This document shows, piece after piece, positions 61,811-64,000 of a stretch of 64,000 bases of DNA (positions are counted from its first letter, which is position 1; each line of letters starts with the position of its first letter). The position numbers and the translations under genes were made by a program. Under the pieces are notes generated by a model, which was not told the origin of the DNA, made no database searches, and was given only the letters and a program-made list of their open reading frames with translations. This DNA is from Piper betle (Eukaryota > Streptophyta > Magnoliopsida > Piperales > Piperaceae). The DNA lies in NCBI GenBank assembly GCA_033002965.1, contig JAURVB010006709.1:89614-153613 (forward strand), read 5' to 3'.

Positions 61811-63999
61811 CATTCTCCAATCTCTCTGTACATTAAATCTCCAAATTTCTAAAGCCTTGTCGATATATCTCTATATTGCACGCCAATCACAAAAGACAAG
61901 CATCAAAAATGTAATTTTTCAAAACCTACCTAAACTTATTTAACTTTTGTTATTACTTGAAACGAAGGCCTCGACAGTAGGCAACTGGGGAAAACGAGAG
62001 CAGTTGATACACGCAAATCTTTCGTTCCGCGGTGGCCAGTGTTGTTAAAGAGTGGATGACATGCAAGGCCCGAACAAGGTGCCCACCTCGGTGAGATGGC
62101 AAGCACGTCTCCAAGTTCAAGGGCGAAAACAACCCTACTGTCACAGGCCCGTTCGTAAGGTCGAATTTTTCGCCTCCGAGTCCCTGCCTGTGCGGCGTAT
62201 TCCCCTCCCTGGGAACACTCAGCCTGCTACTCAACACGCAATAGCGGGAGCTAAGGCCACAAACACTACACTCGTGTTCGGCCGCAATACGCACCACCGA
62301 GGTTGACCCCTGCACGTCCAGCAGATCCACCCGCTCGGTGTTGCCCTCAAACAGCGCCCTTGATCGATCACCCGTGTCTGGCCACGCACCAGCACTTCGA
62401 CAGCACTCCTGGCTATCGGCACGCCTTGCCGATAGGCTGTTCCAGGAGTCAAACAGCACCACCACCGCAGCACTGCCCGATCGCCCCACCAGCAACACGC
62501 CTGGTGGAGATCGTGCCTCTGTCCTTGTTCGTCTCAGCAACCACTGTCGCCTTGTAAACCTCGACCACGACCCGGTACTAAGGTTCCCTGCCTAAAACGT
62601 CAGACAACGAACACAACACAGATATACGGGGAAACCCCAACCTTATATCATTAAACCGACTATAAGGATTACAAGCACTCGAACTCCTCTCAAGTACCTG
62701 CTCGGCTTGTGGACAGCCCCCACAGCCTCGCCCCAATGTACCCAAAATACAAAGGAACTCACACAAGGATTACCTGGCCCGAGTAACCCTCCCAGTTGCC
62801 AACACCAGCAACCTCACAACGTGCACCTTGGATTCAAGCAAGCGTCCGGAGTTCCAGCACTACTCCCAGCGCCGGCTGCAGCAACTCCCTCGCTTCTTCC
62901 CTCTCCAGGTTGCTCACGTTGCCACCGATCAGCAAGTCTCACCACGAGAACAAGTACCCAATCGGCCCCCTCTTCAGTCCGTCGAAGAGAAGTTCCCTTC
63001 TCCACGTCTGGCCTAACCCTTTTATACTCCACGACCTGCTGCTCCAAGATAACTCCGAATCTGCCAGCATCTTCAACTCCAGAGATCTGCAAGATCCACC
63101 GTGTTCAGCAACCTAGACCATCTCCCATCCAGGTTCATCCAACGGCCTCCAAGTTTATCTTCAGCAGTTTGTTGCAACGCCCAATCTGGATAACTGCATA
63201 TCTTCACCAAGATACTCCAGCAACGTCCAGGAAGCTTCCTCCTAACCGTCGGCTGCACCGCTAGGATCCCGTCTCGATCACCACGGCTCGATCCTAGGCC
63301 TTGGTTCAACCTCGCAGCAACTACCGACCCACATGCCGGCAATGGCCCGCCGCTGCGTCGCCAACTCCGCACATCGCTACCGAGCAGGACCCAGTACCGC
63401 ACCAAACAGCGGTACCCGCATGCCGCTCATGCTCGCGCCCATGCACCATGCAGCGCTCGCGCACCCGCGCCCGTGCACCCGCTCGCGCGGCCGCACGCGC
63501 TCGTCCGCGCGCGCTCGCCCGCGCGCGCTCGCTCGCGCGCGCTCGCCTGCGCGCGCCCGATGCCGCGCGCGCTCACCCGCGCGCGTCCGCCTGCGCGCAC
63601 ACTTGCGCGACGCTCGGCGCGCTCGCTCGCGCGCTCGCTCGCGCGCGCCTGCTGCTGCTCCCGGTAGCGTGATCGGTCCAAATACCGATCACCACGCAGC
63701 GCCTAGCGCCAGTGCTCGATCACAGCACTCGCTAGCGCACCGCGATGCGACCTTGCTGCCTTTGAGGTTTCCTCGAACCCGAGCCCGGCATTGCTCGGCA
63801 CACCATGTACCGACCCAAATGCCGGCACCTGCTGCTGTTCCCGACGCCTTGCTCCACCGGCATGCTCGGTCCTCCAGCAGCATCGTGCAACTCGGTTTGG
63901 ACTGCAACATAATCACGGGTTAGCCTCGGTGTGTTGTTTCCACCACTCGGATAACCACTGCTATCCCATTCATGGACGTAGGGAAAATCCAGGAACAAC
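61811..63999. other. GC-rich region without recognisable gene
   Basis: From about 61,950 the base composition jumps to GC-rich and stays so to the window end. Overlapping ORFs occur in several frames on both strands, none with a known domain; this is what GC-rich non-coding DNA produces. The minus strand near 62,640 reads TATAAGGTTGGGGTTTCCCC followed by GTATATCTGTG, reminiscent of copia-type LTR sequence. A motif TACCGACCCA-ATGCCGGCA appears at about 63,323 and 63,818. An element extending beyond base 64,000 is possible. Confidence 0.35.
63440..63655. repeat. Low-complexity GCGCGC/GCTCGC tract
   Basis: About 215 bases are made almost only of alternating CG and GCTC units, giving Ala/Arg repeats on the plus strand and Arg/Ala/Glu repeats on the minus strand. 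Long alternating CG runs favour Z-form DNA in principle. It is not evidence of a protein. Confidence 0.85.
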
Positions 64000-64000
64000 A

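Noticed and set aside
61953..62540. 195-codon minus-strand ORF in the GC-rich region
   Set aside because: No recognisable domain, competing ORFs on the other strand, and no splice or promoter context.
63301..63923. ORFs made of Ala-Arg repeats near the window end
   Set aside because: They follow the GCGCGC/GCTCGC simple repeat, so they are not protein evidence.

Overview
This is a piece of a flowering-plant nuclear genome. Genes are split by many AT-rich introns, exon starts are GC-rich, and families such as NPR, R2R3-MYB, CC-type glutaredoxin and RS-domain cyclophilin are plant-typical. The COX5b protein reads closer to what I remember of monocot than of Arabidopsis sequences, so a non-grass monocot is my best guess; the species is not determined.

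Layout. 1-14,030 (minus strand): the 5' part of a mitochondrial COX5b gene, then a 13-exon SR cyclophilin (CYP63/CYP95 type). 14,429-19,381: a solo LTR (TTAAA target duplication) with two GC-rich hAT-type elements inserted in it. 19,850-22,415: a broken PPR gene. 24,369-25,028 (minus): a small single-pass membrane protein. 26,569-31,658 (plus): a triple CCCH zinc-finger protein with a fresh 123-bp internal duplication. 32,737-33,066 (plus): a CC-type glutaredoxin. 35,666-36,245: a hAT MITE. 37,661-40,598 (minus): an NPR3/NPR4-type salicylic-acid receptor. 43,789-44,857 (minus): a MYB26-like R2R3-MYB. 46,660-49,255 (minus): a mitochondrial CoA-type carrier. 49,798-50,620: a third GC-rich hAT-type element. 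52,515-53,190: a diverged minisatellite. 53,362-61,501: a nest of three solo LTRs of the same family as the first, plus a 467-bp TRIM element. 61,811-64,000: GC-rich sequence without a recognisable gene.

The genes are independent single-copy-looking loci; I see no metabolic or functional cluster. The recurring themes are mitochondria (COX5b, the CoA carrier and perhaps the PPR relic), RNA handling (SR cyclophilin, CCCH protein) and salicylate/redox signalling (NPR, glutaredoxin). Neighbourhood in a plant genome is weak evidence for shared function.

Exon borders were placed by eye from reading-frame continuity and splice consensus; phases were checked arithmetically across every junction. Three junction or frame problems in COX5b and the cyclophilin are each cured by one extra base in a homopolymer, which looks like assembly error. 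I found no convincing undescribed biological system. The most informative parts are the nested repeats and a GC-rich hAT family that shares a core module with the LTR family.
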